The notes beneath the pieces are model-generated. The model did not search any database. It saw only the letters and a program-made list of their open reading frames with translations, and was not told where the DNA came from. A stretch of DNA of 64,000 bases from Herbiconiux solani NBRC 106740 (GTDB lineage: Bacteria; Actinomycetota; Actinomycetes; Actinomycetales; Microbacteriaceae). Below, one piece after another: positions 52,886 through 61,665 of the stretch; position 1 is the stretch's first letter, and every line of letters begins with the position of its first letter. The position numbers were made by a program, and so were the translations under genes. Where the stretch lies: NCBI RefSeq assembly GCF_001571005.1, contig NZ_BCST01000001.1:310001-374000 (forward strand), given 5' to 3'.

Positions 52886-52910
52886 TTGTGAGTTATATTC
52901 ATCTCACGAT
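52885..52910 (+). promoter_or_regulatory. Inverted repeat flanking a TATATT -10 box
   Basis: ATTGTGAG (52885-52892) and CTCACGAT (52903-52910) are inverted with one mismatch, 10 nt apart. TATATT (52894-52899) lies between them. This looks like an operator on the promoter of the small membrane gene. Confidence 0.45.
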
Positions 52911-52920
52911 GAGGGAAACC

Positions 52921-53142
52921 ATGACGAATCGGCCGCTGTACCCGACGCCACGGCGGGAGCCTGTGGTGTTCCAGGCGATGGCGACCGTGGCGAGCATCGC
53001 CGTGATCGTGTGGGCCATCGTGATCGTGCTGGGGATGCCGCAGGGGAGCGGATCCGAGCATCCTGAGCTGCGGCAATCGCCGGCCGCCACCAGTCCGGGT
53101 GCGGAGAGCAGCCGCATCCGGGACGAGCCTCGAATATCATGA
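52921..53142 (+). CDS. Small single-helix membrane protein
   Basis: 73 residues from the ATG at 52921, which has GAGGG upstream; an earlier ATG at 52909 lies inside the inverted repeat. One membrane helix (MATVASIAVIVWAIVIVLGM), then a polar Ser/Pro/Arg tail. Unknown function. It follows the permease by 35 nt and ends just before the UvrA-like gene, with its stop overlapping that gene's -10 box by one base. Confidence 0.65.
   Translation: MTNRPLYPTPRREPVVFQAMATVASIAVIVWAIVIVLGMPQGSGSEHPELRQSPAATSPGAESSRIRDEPRIS
53135..53140 (+). promoter_or_regulatory. Leaderless -10 box of UvrA-like gene
   Basis: TATCAT ends 7 nt before the ATG at 53148, which favours that start over the ATG at 53139 lying within the box. 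Confidence 0.6.
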
Positions 53143-53147
53143 CGGGC

Positions 53148-55514
53148 ATGGACACAGGCACCGAGCACGTCGCCGATCGGCACGAGGTGATCCGCGTGCG
53201 CGGCGCCCGCGAGAACAACCTCACGGGCATCGACCTCGAAATCCCGAAGCGGCGCCTCACGGTGTTCACCGGGGTCTCCGGCTCGGGCAAGAGCTCGCTC
53301 GTCTTCGACACCATCGCCGCCGAGTCGCAGCGCATGATCAACGAGACCTACAGCGCCTTTCTCCAGGGGTTCATGCCGACGCTGGCCCGCCCCGACGTCG
53401 ACCTGCTCGAGGGGCTCACCACCGCGATCATCGTCGACCAGGCGCGGATGGGTGCCGACCCGCGGTCGACCGTCGGCACGGCGACCGACGTGAACGCGAT
53501 GCTCCGCATCCTGTTCAGCCGGTTGGGCGACCCGCACGTCGGCTCGCCGAACGCCTACTCGTTCAACGTGCCGTCGGTGACCGGCAGCGGCGCCATCACG
53601 GTCGACCGCGGCGAGGGCAGCAAGGCCGTGAAGAAGACGTACACGGTCACCGGCGGAATGTGCCCGCGCTGCGAGGGCCGCGGTGCGATCTCGGACGTCG
53701 ACCGCACCCAGCTCTACGACGACTCGAAGTCGATCGCCGAAGGGGCGATCACGGTTCCGGGCTACACCGCCGACGGGTGGATGCTGCGGATCGTCAAGAG
53801 CGCCGGGTTCTTCAGCGCCGACACCCCGATCCGCGACTTCACGCCCAAGCAGCTCGACGCGTTCCTCTACCACGAGCCGGTCAAGGTGAAGGTCGAGAAC
53901 GTCAACCTCACCTTCGAGGGGCTGATCGTGAAAGTGCAGCGCTCCTTCCTCTCGCGGGACATCGAGTCGCTGCAGCCGCACGTGCGCGCCTTCGTCGAGC
54001 GGGCCGCCACCTTCACGGCCTGCCCCGACTGCGAGGGCACCCGCCTGAGCGCCCCCGCACGCTCGTCGCGCATCCGGGGGATCAGCATCGCCGACGCCTG
54101 CGCGATGCAGATCAGCGACCTGGCCGGCTGGATCGCCGACCTCGACGAACCCTCGGTGGCGCCGCTCCTCGAAGGGCTCGCCCGCACCCTCGACTCCTTC
54201 GTCGGCATCGGGCTCGGCTACCTCTCGCTCGACCGGCCGTCGGGCACGTTGTCCGGGGGAGAGGCGCAGCGCGTCAAGCTCGTGCGGCACCTCGGCTCGT
54301 CCCTTACCGACGTCACCTACGTCTTCGACGAGCCCACGGCGGGCCTGCACCCGCACGACATCGAGCGGATGAACGTGCTGCTCCGCCGCCTCCGCGACAA
54401 GGGCAACACGGTGCTCGTCGTCGAGCACAAGCCCGAGACGATCGCCATCGCCGACCACGTCGTCGACCTCGGGCCGGGCGCCGGAACCGCGGGTGGCACG
54501 GTCTGCTTCGAGGGAACGCTCGAGGGGCTGCGGGCGAGCGGCACACTGACCGGTCGGCACCTCGACGACCGCGCGTCGGTCAAAGATGCGGTGCGCGACT
54601 CGACCGGTGTACTCGAGGTCAGGGGAGCGGTGTCGCACAACCTCAAGGGCGTCGACGTCGACGTGCCGCTGGGGGTGCTCGTGGTCGTGACCGGGGTCGC
54701 AGGATCCGGCAAGAGTTCGCTCGTGCACGGCTCGATCTCGAAGCGCGAGGGCGTCGTCGCGATCGATCAGAGCCCGATCAAGGGGTCGCGCCGCAGCAAT
54801 CCCGCGACCTACACCGGGCTGCTCGAGCCGATCCGTAAGGCCTTCGCCAAGGCCAACGGTGTGAAGCCTGCCCTGTTCAGCGCGAACTCCGAAGGCGCCT
54901 GCCCGGTCTGCAACGGCGCGGGCGTGATCTACACCGACCTCGGGATGATGGCGGGCGTCACGAGCGTCTGCGAGGAGTGCGACGGCAAGCGCTTCCAGGC
55001 CGTCGTGCTCGAGTACACCTTCGGCGGCAAGAACATCAGCGAGGTGCTCGAGATGCCGGTGTCCGAGGCGGGGGCGTTCTTCGCATCCGGCGACGCACGC
55101 CTCCCGGCGGCACACGCCATCCTGACCCGGTTGATGGATGTGGGGCTCGGCTACGTCAGCCTCGGTCAGCCCCTCACGACGCTCTCGGGCGGCGAGCGGC
55201 AGCGATTGAAGCTCGCGTCGCACATGGGCGCGCCCGGCGACGTCTACGTGCTCGACGAGCCGACGACCGGCCTGCACCTGGCCGATGTGGCCCAGCTGCT
55301 CGGCCTGCTCGACCGTCTGGTCGACTCGGGCAAATCCGTCGTCGTCATCGAACATCATCAGGCCGTCATGGCGCACGCCGACTGGATCATCGATCTCGGC
55401 CCGGGTGCCGGTCACGACGGCGGCTCGATCGTGTTCGAGGGAACGCCCGCCGAGCTCGTCGCCGCCAGGACGACGCTCACGGCGCAGCACCTGGCTGCTT
55501 ACGTCGGCGCGTGA
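53148..55514 (+). CDS. UvrA-like ABC ATPase (short, DrrC-type)
   Basis: 788 residues, against about 950 for UvrA. Two ABC halves: Walker A TGVSGSGKSS (near 41-50) and TGVAGSGKSS (near 515-524), signatures LSGGEAQRVKL and LSGGERQRLKL. Zinc-type Cys pairs remain in CPRC, CPDC, CPVC and CEEC, but the first zinc pair (after LFSRLGDPHV) and the UvrB-binding insert are missing. This is the UvrA-like group that includes the antibiotic-resistance protein DrrC, not nucleotide excision repair UvrA. It lies next to an export system. Confidence 0.88.
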   Translation: MDTGTEHVADRHEVIRVRGARENNLTGIDLEIPKRRLTVFTGVSGSGKSSLVFDTIAAESQRMINETYSAFLQGFMPTLARPDVDLLEGLTTAIIVDQARMGADPRSTVGTATDVNAMLRILFSRLGDPHVGSPNAYSFNVPSVTGSGAITVDRGEGSKAVKKTYTVTGGMCPRCEGRGAISDVDRTQLYDDSKSIAEGAITVPGYTADGWMLRIVKSAGFFSADTPIRDFTPKQLDAFLYHEPVKVKVENVNLTFEGLIVKVQRSFLSRDIESLQPHVRAFVERAATFTACPDCEGTRLSAPARSSRIRGISIADACAMQISDLAGWIADLDEPSVAPLLEGLARTLDSFVGIGLGYLSLDRPSGTLSGGEAQRVKLVRHLGSSLTDVTYVFDEPTAGLHPHDIERMNVLLRRLRDKGNTVLVVEHKPETIAIADHVVDLGPGAGTAGGTVCFEGTLEGLRASGTLTGRHLDDRASVKDAVRDSTGVLEVRGAVSHNLKGVDVDVPLGVLVVVTGVAGSGKSSLVHGSISKREGVVAIDQSPIKGSRRSNPATYTGLLEPIRKAFAKANGVKPALFSANSEGACPVCNGAGVIYTDLGMMAGVTSVCEECDGKRFQAVVLEYTFGGKNISEVLEMPVSEAGAFFASGDARLPAAHAILTRLMDVGLGYVSLGQPLTTLSGGERQRLKLASHMGAPGDVYVLDEPTTGLHLADVAQLLGLLDRLVDSGKSVVVIEHHQAVMAHADWIIDLGPGAGHDGGSIVFEGTPAELVAARTTLTAQHLAAYVGA

Positions 55515-55622
55515 CCACACGCATCCCGACCGCCGTCGTCAGCCCCTCTCAGAACTCCTAGCAGTGCGCTGATAATGCACATTATGTCAAGAGATTGATT
55601 CGAGGGCGCTACCCCATTGGCG

Positions 55623-56066
55623 TCAGTCGCCGTGAGGCGCGGCCGCTCGGACGGGTGTGATGACCCGGGACGCGATCAGCCAGCGACCCCCGTGCAGCGC
55701 GACCGTGTCGTCGTACACGACTCCGTGAACGGCGCCGTCATGCATGATCATCAATCCCTTCGATCGCACAGACGCGGACACAGTCGCCGGTGCTGACGCC
55801 GACCCCGATTCCGGCTTGTCGATCTCCGAGATGACGACGTTCGTCACGAAGTGCGACAGGGGCGCGAAGCCCGATGCGAACAACTCCCCCGCGGCGGCCC
55901 GCAGGGCTTCGACGCCCTGGAAGGATCCCATCCCCGAACGGGTCATGTCATACGTGGCGTCCGGGGTGAAGATCTCCCCGAGCTGGTCGAGCTGGTTCTC
56001 ATCGACCGCGAATGCCTGGCGAGCGAGGGTTTCAGTGATCTGCTGACGATCAGTGACAGTGAGCAT
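55623..56066 (-). CDS. SnoaL/NTF2-like protein
   Basis: 147 residues from the ATG at 56066 (AAGGAG upstream). It has the small alpha+beta cone fold: DRQQITETLARQAFAVDENQLDQLGEIFTPDATYD, VEALRAAAGELFA, SHFVTNVVIS and the ending HGGRWLIASRVITPV. Such proteins are often small enzymes (dehydratases, isomerases) or binding proteins; no function is given. It is divergent from a TetR gene, which probably controls it via the palindrome at 56082-56094. Confidence 0.82.
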   Translation of the reverse strand: MLTVTDRQQITETLARQAFAVDENQLDQLGEIFTPDATYDMTRSGMGSFQGVEALRAAAGELFASGFAPLSHFVTNVVISEIDKPESGSASAPATVSASVRSKGLMIMHDGAVHGVVYDDTVALHGGRWLIASRVITPVRAAAPHGD

Positions 56067-56081
56067 GATTTCTCCTTGTTT

Positions 56082-56094
56082 GGTACTCAGTACC
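56082..56094. promoter_or_regulatory. Operator-like palindrome between SnoaL-like and TetR genes
   Basis: GGTACT-C-AGTACC, a perfect 6-bp inverted repeat with one central base, flanked by partly symmetric TGTT and AACA. On the minus strand it overlaps a TACGGT box (56092-56097), so a bound repressor would block the SnoaL-like gene. Confidence 0.6.
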
Positions 56095-56136
56095 GTAACA
56101 CACTGCGTACCTGATGGAACGCATGCCGAGATCGGA

Positions 56137-56142
56137 TAGAGT
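56137..56142 (+). promoter_or_regulatory. Leaderless -10 box of tetR-family gene
   Basis: TAGAGT ends 6 nt before the ATG at 56149. Confidence 0.65.
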
Positions 56143-56148
56143 GCCGGT

Positions 56149-56781
56149 ATGGCTGAGCGATCCACCGAGGAGAAGGTTCCCCCGCTGTCCCTGGTCGAAC
56201 GGAAGCAGCGTGCGGCACGGGAACGCATCATCGACGCTGCCGACGCCCTCTTCGCCGAGCGCGGCTTCGACAGTGTCTCGGTCACCGACATCGCGGTGCG
56301 CGCGGAGGTCGGACGCACCACCTTCTTCCGGCACTTTGGCGACAAGACCGAGGTCGTCTTCGCCAAGGAGCAGGCCATCTTCGACGCGATCGCCGAGGCT
56401 GCGGCCGAGGCGTGGCGCACGGATCATTCGGTGGACACGCTCTCGAACGCATTGGGTGCACTCGAACCCCTCGTACTCCAGCTCTGTGCCCAGGCGACCT
56501 CCGACCTCGGCGCCTACCAGCGGCACACCCGCCTCCTCGACTCGCACGACGAGCTGCGCGCCCGCGATGCACTGAAGAAGCAGGAGATCGCGCACGAACT
56601 GGCGAACGTCCTCGTCGCCCACGACGCTCCCCCGGCGGTCGCGACCCTGGCGGCGCAACTCGCCGTCGGCTGTTACGCGAGCGGCCACATCCTCGCCGCC
56701 GGGCCCGGGGACCTCGTCAGCGAGACGCGCGCCGCATTCCGGAGAACCCTCGCGATGGGTGAAGGGTCGACCTCGGACTGA
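56149..56781 (+). CDS. TetR-family transcriptional regulator
   Basis: 210 residues. N-terminal HTH: RERIIDAADALFAERGFDSVSVTDIAVRAEVGRTTFFRHFGDKTEVVF. The C-terminal ligand domain (about 140 residues) is variable as usual. It is divergent from the SnoaL-like gene, with 82 bp and a palindrome between them, so it likely represses that gene and perhaps itself. Ligand unknown. Confidence 0.92.
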   Translation: MAERSTEEKVPPLSLVERKQRAARERIIDAADALFAERGFDSVSVTDIAVRAEVGRTTFFRHFGDKTEVVFAKEQAIFDAIAEAAAEAWRTDHSVDTLSNALGALEPLVLQLCAQATSDLGAYQRHTRLLDSHDELRARDALKKQEIAHELANVLVAHDAPPAVATLAAQLAVGCYASGHILAAGPGDLVSETRAAFRRTLAMGEGSTSD

Positions 56782-56806
56782 CCTCCCGTCGCCCGACCGC
56801 ACCGCC

Positions 56807-59800
56807 TCAGGGCCGGCGCTTCAGACCACGGGAGGCCACGAGGGCCACGACTCCCCCGACGAGGCCGGCCACGGCTCCGGCCGCCAACGGCAGGAACTCG
56901 GCGCGGTCGTCGGGCATGTCGGCGGTCATCCAGAAGAACAGGATGAGAGACGACAGCGCGGCCGCGGGCGCGAGCCAGCGCAGGAGATCACGCGGGGTGC
57001 CGGGCTCGGACACCAGGTCGCGGCGGCGACGGCGGAGCAGCAGCCCCGCCGCACCGAGCACGAGAGCGAGCCCGCCCGTCCCGAGCACGGCGGTCATCGG
57101 CACCAGCTGCCGGAGGTCGTGACGCTGGAGCGCACCGGGATCAGGGCCGGCGAACGTGCCGGCCGGGAAGTCGAGGCGCGCACCGGTGTCCGAGAGGCGG
57201 AGCTCGAACGGCCAGCCGCCGTACTCGTCGGGCACGAGGTCGAGCTCGTGCGACTCGACACCACCGGGAACGGACGAATCGGCATCCGATCCGTCCGGAG
57301 CAGGCTCCAGCGCCGGGTCGAGCCCGTACACCTCCCCCGCCTCGATCGATCCGAAGGGCAGCACCGTCTCCGGCCAGCTGCTCGGCGACTCCGCCGTGGT
57401 GTCCTGAGTGATCCACCCCCCGCCGATGGCCTCGCCGGCCAGCTCCGAATCGACCCGCAGCTCGATCGTCAGCGGGTCAGGCACCGGATCGTCGCCCCAG
57501 GCCGAGTCGTGGTCCCACCCCTCCAGCAGCGCGGCCCACCGCACCTGGTCGACCGCACCCCCGTCGGTACCCCGCCCGGCGAATGCCGCCGACCCCAGCG
57601 AGTAGTCGACCTCCAGGTCGTGAGCGCCCGCGATCACCTTGACCAGACGGGTCGTCATGAGCAGCGTGTCCGCATCCCGACTCGTGTCGAACGGCACCTC
57701 GGCACCGTCGACCCGCACCCCCGTGACCTGCAACCCGAGGTCCTGTCCGTCGCGCTCGGCCGGCCACTGCTGGGCGAACTGCGGCACCGACGACTGCTGG
57801 TCGTCGAACTCGACCTCGAGCCGCTCGGTCACGTCGAGCCGCGCCCGACGGTCGTCGTCGCGCGTGAGCTCGGCGACGGCATCCATCGACCGCACCTTCG
57901 TGAAGAGCGTGCCCGGGATGTCGCCCCAGTAGCTCGCGTAGTCGTACGAACGCGGGTAGGGCGCGGGCAGCAGCGCGACCGCCGCGATCGCGCCCGCCAC
58001 CAGCACCAGGCCCAGCAGGCGGATGATCAGCCGCGGGGTGGTGAGGAACGACGGCGTGCGCCATCCCCGGCCCGCATCCGCATCGCCGAGGTCGCCGATG
58101 ATGAGGTTGAGCACCCGGCGCCCGGCCTCCCGCGGCGGGGCCAGGAGCACCGCGTACGGCAGCAGGGCTTCGCCGCTCGGGCCGCGCGCGAGCATCCGGG
58201 TGCGCTCGGCGTAGACCCCGATGCCGCGCAGGTGCTGCTTGACGAGGGCGCCCTTGCGGGTCAGCGGCCGCGAGGTGAGTGCGATCGTGAGCACCACGAG
58301 CGCGACCGCCGAGGAGACCAGCACGAAGGCCACCGGCCACCACACCACCGCGAGCACGGTCTGGTGCGAGAGCTGACGCACGAGGCCCCACTGCACGAGC
58401 GTCAGCGCGATCGGCGCCGCGATGAACAGGTCGCGCACGAAGCCGCGCGGGATGCGCCGGTAGCCGGCGGTCAGCTGGGTGCGGCGCTCGGGAGCCGTCA
58501 GATACCCGGCCAGGGCACGAGGTCGGTCGCCGAGACGTCCGGTGCGGGCCGCCGCCCGGGCGGCACGACGCAGCTGCTCGCCGCGGGCCGCGCTCAGCGG
58601 ACGCGGACGGATCCCCGTCCGGCGCTTGCGGCCGGAGCCACGCGCCCCGTCCTCCACCTCGCCCAGCCGCGCAGCGAGCTCGAGGGCAGCCGGCTCCCGC
58701 AGGATCTGCGCCGCCAAACGCGGCGACACCCCCTCGGGACGCTCGTACTGAGCGACGAACCACGGGCGGCCGCGAGCGTCGCTCCAGGCCACCGCCCTCG
58801 CGGCCAGCGCGAGCAGCAGGGTCAGGGCCAGGATGCCCAGCGGAGCGAGCGGCCCGTAGACCTGCACCCAGAACAGCAAAGTCGGCTCGGGCAGGGTGAA
58901 GGTGCCGCGGTCGAAGCTCATCGCGAAGCGCGCCTGGGCGTGCGGCGGGATGTTCTGGTCGTTCTCGAAGCTGTAGGTGACCGTGCCGGGCTGGGCCCCC
59001 GGTTCGGCGGTCAGCCACTCTCCCCCGCCGATGATGAGCCAGGCCAGGGTGCCGCGCGGCTGCCGCACGAGCCGGTCGTCGACGTCCTCGGGCAGGGTCA
59101 CCGACACCTCGAGACCGGCCAGCGCCTGCCCCCAGTCGGGCCCGAACACGTCCCATTCGAGCAGCTGCACCGGTTCGCCCGATGCCTGGTCGGTACTGAG
59201 GTACGCGAGATCGTGCAGCTCGTAGCTCAGCATGAAGTCGTGGTCGCCCTGCAGGGCGTCGGTCGTGCCGTCAGGACGGTCGAGCGTGAGGGTGAGCTGG
59301 TCGGTGGACTCGGTGCGGGCGATGTCGATCGGCTCGCCGTCCATCGTGGCCCCGAGCACCGTGGGCTCGAGGGCGTGCCCCTGGTACTGCGTGGCGAGCA
59401 CCCGGCGGATGCCGTGCTCGTCGACGCCCTCGGGGAAGAAGGCGGTGATGCGTTCTTCGACCCGGGCGGTCAGGTGCCCGTCATCCGTGCGTTCGACGTC
59501 GTAGGAGACGTCGAAGTCGCGGGCGATCCAGCTCTCGGTGGCCGAGTCGGCCGAGTCGGTGATGTCGTCCAGGCTGAGGGGCGCGTTGATCACCGGGCCG
59601 AACAGCAGCAACAGTCCGGCTGCCGCCACGAGGGCCCAGAAACCGCGGATGCCCCAGCGCAGCCTGGGCCCGCCGTGCGAGCGGAGCCACGCCTCGGTCG
59701 CGAGCAGCCAGCGCGAGAGCACGACCCAGAGGCGGGTGTGCTGCGGGGGCGCGTCGGCGATCCGTTCTTCGCCGGGGTCGCTCTGTTCTGGCCCCGATTC

Positions 59801-59812
59801 GGCTTCGGTCAC
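56807..59812 (-). CDS. Large DUF2207 (YciQ-like) membrane protein
   Basis: 1001 residues. An N-terminal helix (residues about 52-78), a DUF2207-type extracellular domain (VSYDVERTDDGHLTARVEERITAFFPEGVDEHGIRRVL), a cluster of helices (LAPLGILALTLLLALAARAV, VVWWPVAFVLVSSAVALVVLTIAL), then a second copy-like region (AELTRDDDRRARLDVTERLEVEF) and three more helices. So two DUF2207-like halves, probably a tandem duplication or fusion. Family role unknown. A GTG starts it without a clear Shine-Dalgarno. Confidence 0.8.
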   Translation of the reverse strand: MTEAESGPEQSDPGEERIADAPPQHTRLWVVLSRWLLATEAWLRSHGGPRLRWGIRGFWALVAAAGLLLLFGPVINAPLSLDDITDSADSATESWIARDFDVSYDVERTDDGHLTARVEERITAFFPEGVDEHGIRRVLATQYQGHALEPTVLGATMDGEPIDIARTESTDQLTLTLDRPDGTTDALQGDHDFMLSYELHDLAYLSTDQASGEPVQLLEWDVFGPDWGQALAGLEVSVTLPEDVDDRLVRQPRGTLAWLIIGGGEWLTAEPGAQPGTVTYSFENDQNIPPHAQARFAMSFDRGTFTLPEPTLLFWVQVYGPLAPLGILALTLLLALAARAVAWSDARGRPWFVAQYERPEGVSPRLAAQILREPAALELAARLGEVEDGARGSGRKRRTGIRPRPLSAARGEQLRRAARAAARTGRLGDRPRALAGYLTAPERRTQLTAGYRRIPRGFVRDLFIAAPIALTLVQWGLVRQLSHQTVLAVVWWPVAFVLVSSAVALVVLTIALTSRPLTRKGALVKQHLRGIGVYAERTRMLARGPSGEALLPYAVLLAPPREAGRRVLNLIIGDLGDADAGRGWRTPSFLTTPRLIIRLLGLVLVAGAIAAVALLPAPYPRSYDYASYWGDIPGTLFTKVRSMDAVAELTRDDDRRARLDVTERLEVEFDDQQSSVPQFAQQWPAERDGQDLGLQVTGVRVDGAEVPFDTSRDADTLLMTTRLVKVIAGAHDLEVDYSLGSAAFAGRGTDGGAVDQVRWAALLEGWDHDSAWGDDPVPDPLTIELRVDSELAGEAIGGGWITQDTTAESPSSWPETVLPFGSIEAGEVYGLDPALEPAPDGSDADSSVPGGVESHELDLVPDEYGGWPFELRLSDTGARLDFPAGTFAGPDPGALQRHDLRQLVPMTAVLGTGGLALVLGAAGLLLRRRRRDLVSEPGTPRDLLRWLAPAAALSSLILFFWMTADMPDDRAEFLPLAAGAVAGLVGGVVALVASRGLKRRP

Positions 59813-59930
59813 GTCAGGTCACGCCCGATCGGACTGCGCGACGGACGGGGCGCTCGACGATGCTGCCCCTCCCCCGTGCTCACGCATCCAATCTATCCCG
59901 ACGTACCCCCCGGAATCGTTCGCACGGGCG

Positions 59931-60431
59931 CTACAGGCTCTGGCGGATCGCTCGGATCTCCTCCGGATCCGGCACGGCGGCCGGATCGTGCGCCAGCAGC
60001 CACGTCCCGTAGGCGACGAGATCGAGGTACTCGTTCTCCTTCGCCGCCATCAGCTGGGTGAGACCGTCCTCGCCCAGCGCCATGGTGGCGAGGATGACGA
60101 GCCGCCCGAGGGCTTCGTCGCGTGCTGTCTCGTAGTCCGGTCCGGCTCCGAACATGCCTGTCGGGCTGTCGCCGGTCTTCACGGCGAAGCCGAAACGGGC
60201 GGGCGAGTTCTCGATGTGGTCCCTCGTGTCCGGCTTCACGTCGAACGGGATCGTGGCGATGATGGCGGTCAGGCCGTCGCCGACCACCAGGAGCTCGGGA
60301 TCGGACTCCCAGGCGAGCGCCTCGAGACCGACGAGCCAGTCGACCACGAAAGGCCAGGCGGGGAGATCCGGGCGCACGATCGTCTTCTTCTTGCCGAACA
60401 TCGTCGGAGCTCCATTCATCGAGGCGAGCAT
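59931..60431 (-). CDS. Hypothetical protein
   Basis: 166 residues from the ATG at 60431; ATGs at 60419 and 60401 are also possible. A TAGCGT at 60442-60447 on the minus strand sits 10 nt before the first choice. It is soluble, with FGKKKTIVRPDLPAWPFVVDWLVGLEALAW and an alpha/beta middle, and I recognise no family. It faces no partner and lies upstream of the DUF2207 gene with a gap of 118 bp. Confidence 0.6.
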   Translation of the reverse strand: MLASMNGAPTMFGKKKTIVRPDLPAWPFVVDWLVGLEALAWESDPELLVVGDGLTAIIATIPFDVKPDTRDHIENSPARFGFAVKTGDSPTGMFGAGPDYETARDEALGRLVILATMALGEDGLTQLMAAKENEYLDLVAYGTWLLAHDPAAVPDPEEIRAIRQSL

Positions 60432-60513
60432 TCGTTGCCTCACGCTAACGAGATCGCGGATGCGGCACAGGCCTCCAATTGGGGGACGCCCTGCGATCAC
60501 CTCGGCATCGGGG

Positions 60514-61575
60514 CTAGCGGGCGTTGGTCTCGCGGGCGTTGGTTTGGCGGATGCGCCGGCCCTCCGCGATGTCCTTCTCCTCCTTCGCGGCGATCTTGTC
60601 GCTCTTCCTCGTGTCGCGCGGCGGCAGCTGGATGTCCTCCTCCGCGGCGATCCCGGCCTGGAGCTGCCGGCCGCGTTCGAGCTCGGCGTCGAACTCGGCG
60701 CCGAACAGGATCGCGTTGTTCACGATCCAGAGCCAGAGTAGGAAGATCACGACACCCGCCAGGGAACCGTAGGTCTTGTCGTAGTTGGAGAAGTTCGCCA
60801 CGTAGAAGCCGAACGCGACCGTCGCGATGACGAGGACGACGATCGCGAGCAGCGCGCCCATGCTCATCCAGCGGAATGTGGGCTGCTTCGCATTGGGAGT
60901 CGCGTAATAGAGGATCGCCAGGATCAGCACGACCACGAGAGCCAGCAGCGGCCACTTCGCGATCGACCAGATGGTGGTCGCGGTCTCCCCGATCCCCAGG
61001 GCGGAACCGACCGCGTCGGCCACGGGCCCCGAGATGACGAGGATCAGCGCGGCGATGACGATCAGGACGAGCGAGATCAGGGTGACGAGCAACTGGACCG
61101 GCTTGAGCTTCCAGAACGGCCGCCCCTCGTCGATCTCGTAGATGCGGTTCATGGCGCGACTGAAGGCGGTGACGTAGCCGGAGGCCGACCAGACAGCCAC
61201 GACCAGGCCCGCGATGAGGGCGAAGCCGGCTGCGGGCGAGCTCGCGAACTGCTCCATCGGGCCACGCACGACGTCGGCGGTACCCCCGGGAGCGACGTCG
61301 TCGACGATCCCGAGGATCGCATCGCTGGCCGCCTGGCCCTGGCCGAAGACGCCGAGCAGCGAGAAGATCGCGATCAGCGCCGGGAAGAGGGCGAGCACGG
61401 CGTAGTAGGTGAGGCTCGCGGCGATGTCGGTGCACTGGTCGGCGCTGAACTCGCGCGCCGTCTTCTTGAGCACGTAGACCCAGGACCGCTTCTCGAGGTC
61501 GGTCGGACCGTCGGGCTTGCGCGGGTCGTCCGGGTCGGGGGCGCCCTTGCTGCGAGCGGGTTTCGTGTCGGTCAT
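60514..61575 (-). CDS. YihY/BrkB-family membrane protein
   Basis: 353 residues. Six hydrophobic helices with the family marks DIAASLTYYAVLALFPALIAIFSLLGVF, WSASGYVTAFSRAMNRIYE, and the NNAILFGAEFDAELERGRQL end. Polar tails at both ends. Once called ribonuclease BN; the current view is an envelope transporter or factor of unknown role. First of an envelope/stress block reaching the right edge. Confidence 0.9.
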   Translation of the reverse strand: MTDTKPARSKGAPDPDDPRKPDGPTDLEKRSWVYVLKKTAREFSADQCTDIAASLTYYAVLALFPALIAIFSLLGVFGQGQAASDAILGIVDDVAPGGTADVVRGPMEQFASSPAAGFALIAGLVVAVWSASGYVTAFSRAMNRIYEIDEGRPFWKLKPVQLLVTLISLVLIVIAALILVISGPVADAVGSALGIGETATTIWSIAKWPLLALVVVLILAILYYATPNAKQPTFRWMSMGALLAIVVLVIATVAFGFYVANFSNYDKTYGSLAGVVIFLLWLWIVNNAILFGAEFDAELERGRQLQAGIAAEEDIQLPPRDTRKSDKIAAKEEKDIAEGRRIRQTNARETNAR

Positions 61576-61665
61576 CGGGCTGCCTCCAGGGGGTGGAACG
61601 AGTGGGGGGGCCGGCCGGCAGCGGTGTGGCTCACCGCCGCCGGCCGGGTCGAGGTCGGGGTGTCG

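Noticed and set aside
55572-55585. ATAATG-CA-CATTAT palindrome between UvrA-like and SnoaL-like genes
   Set aside because: It lies downstream of both convergent genes, has no promoter near it and no T run. It is AT-rich and symmetric but I cannot assign a role.
56759-60061. Plus-strand open frame of 1100 codons
   Set aside because: It lies antisense to the DUF2207 protein, whose helices and domain are clear. The composition (Arg, Gln, His, Glu) is typical of a third-position shadow.
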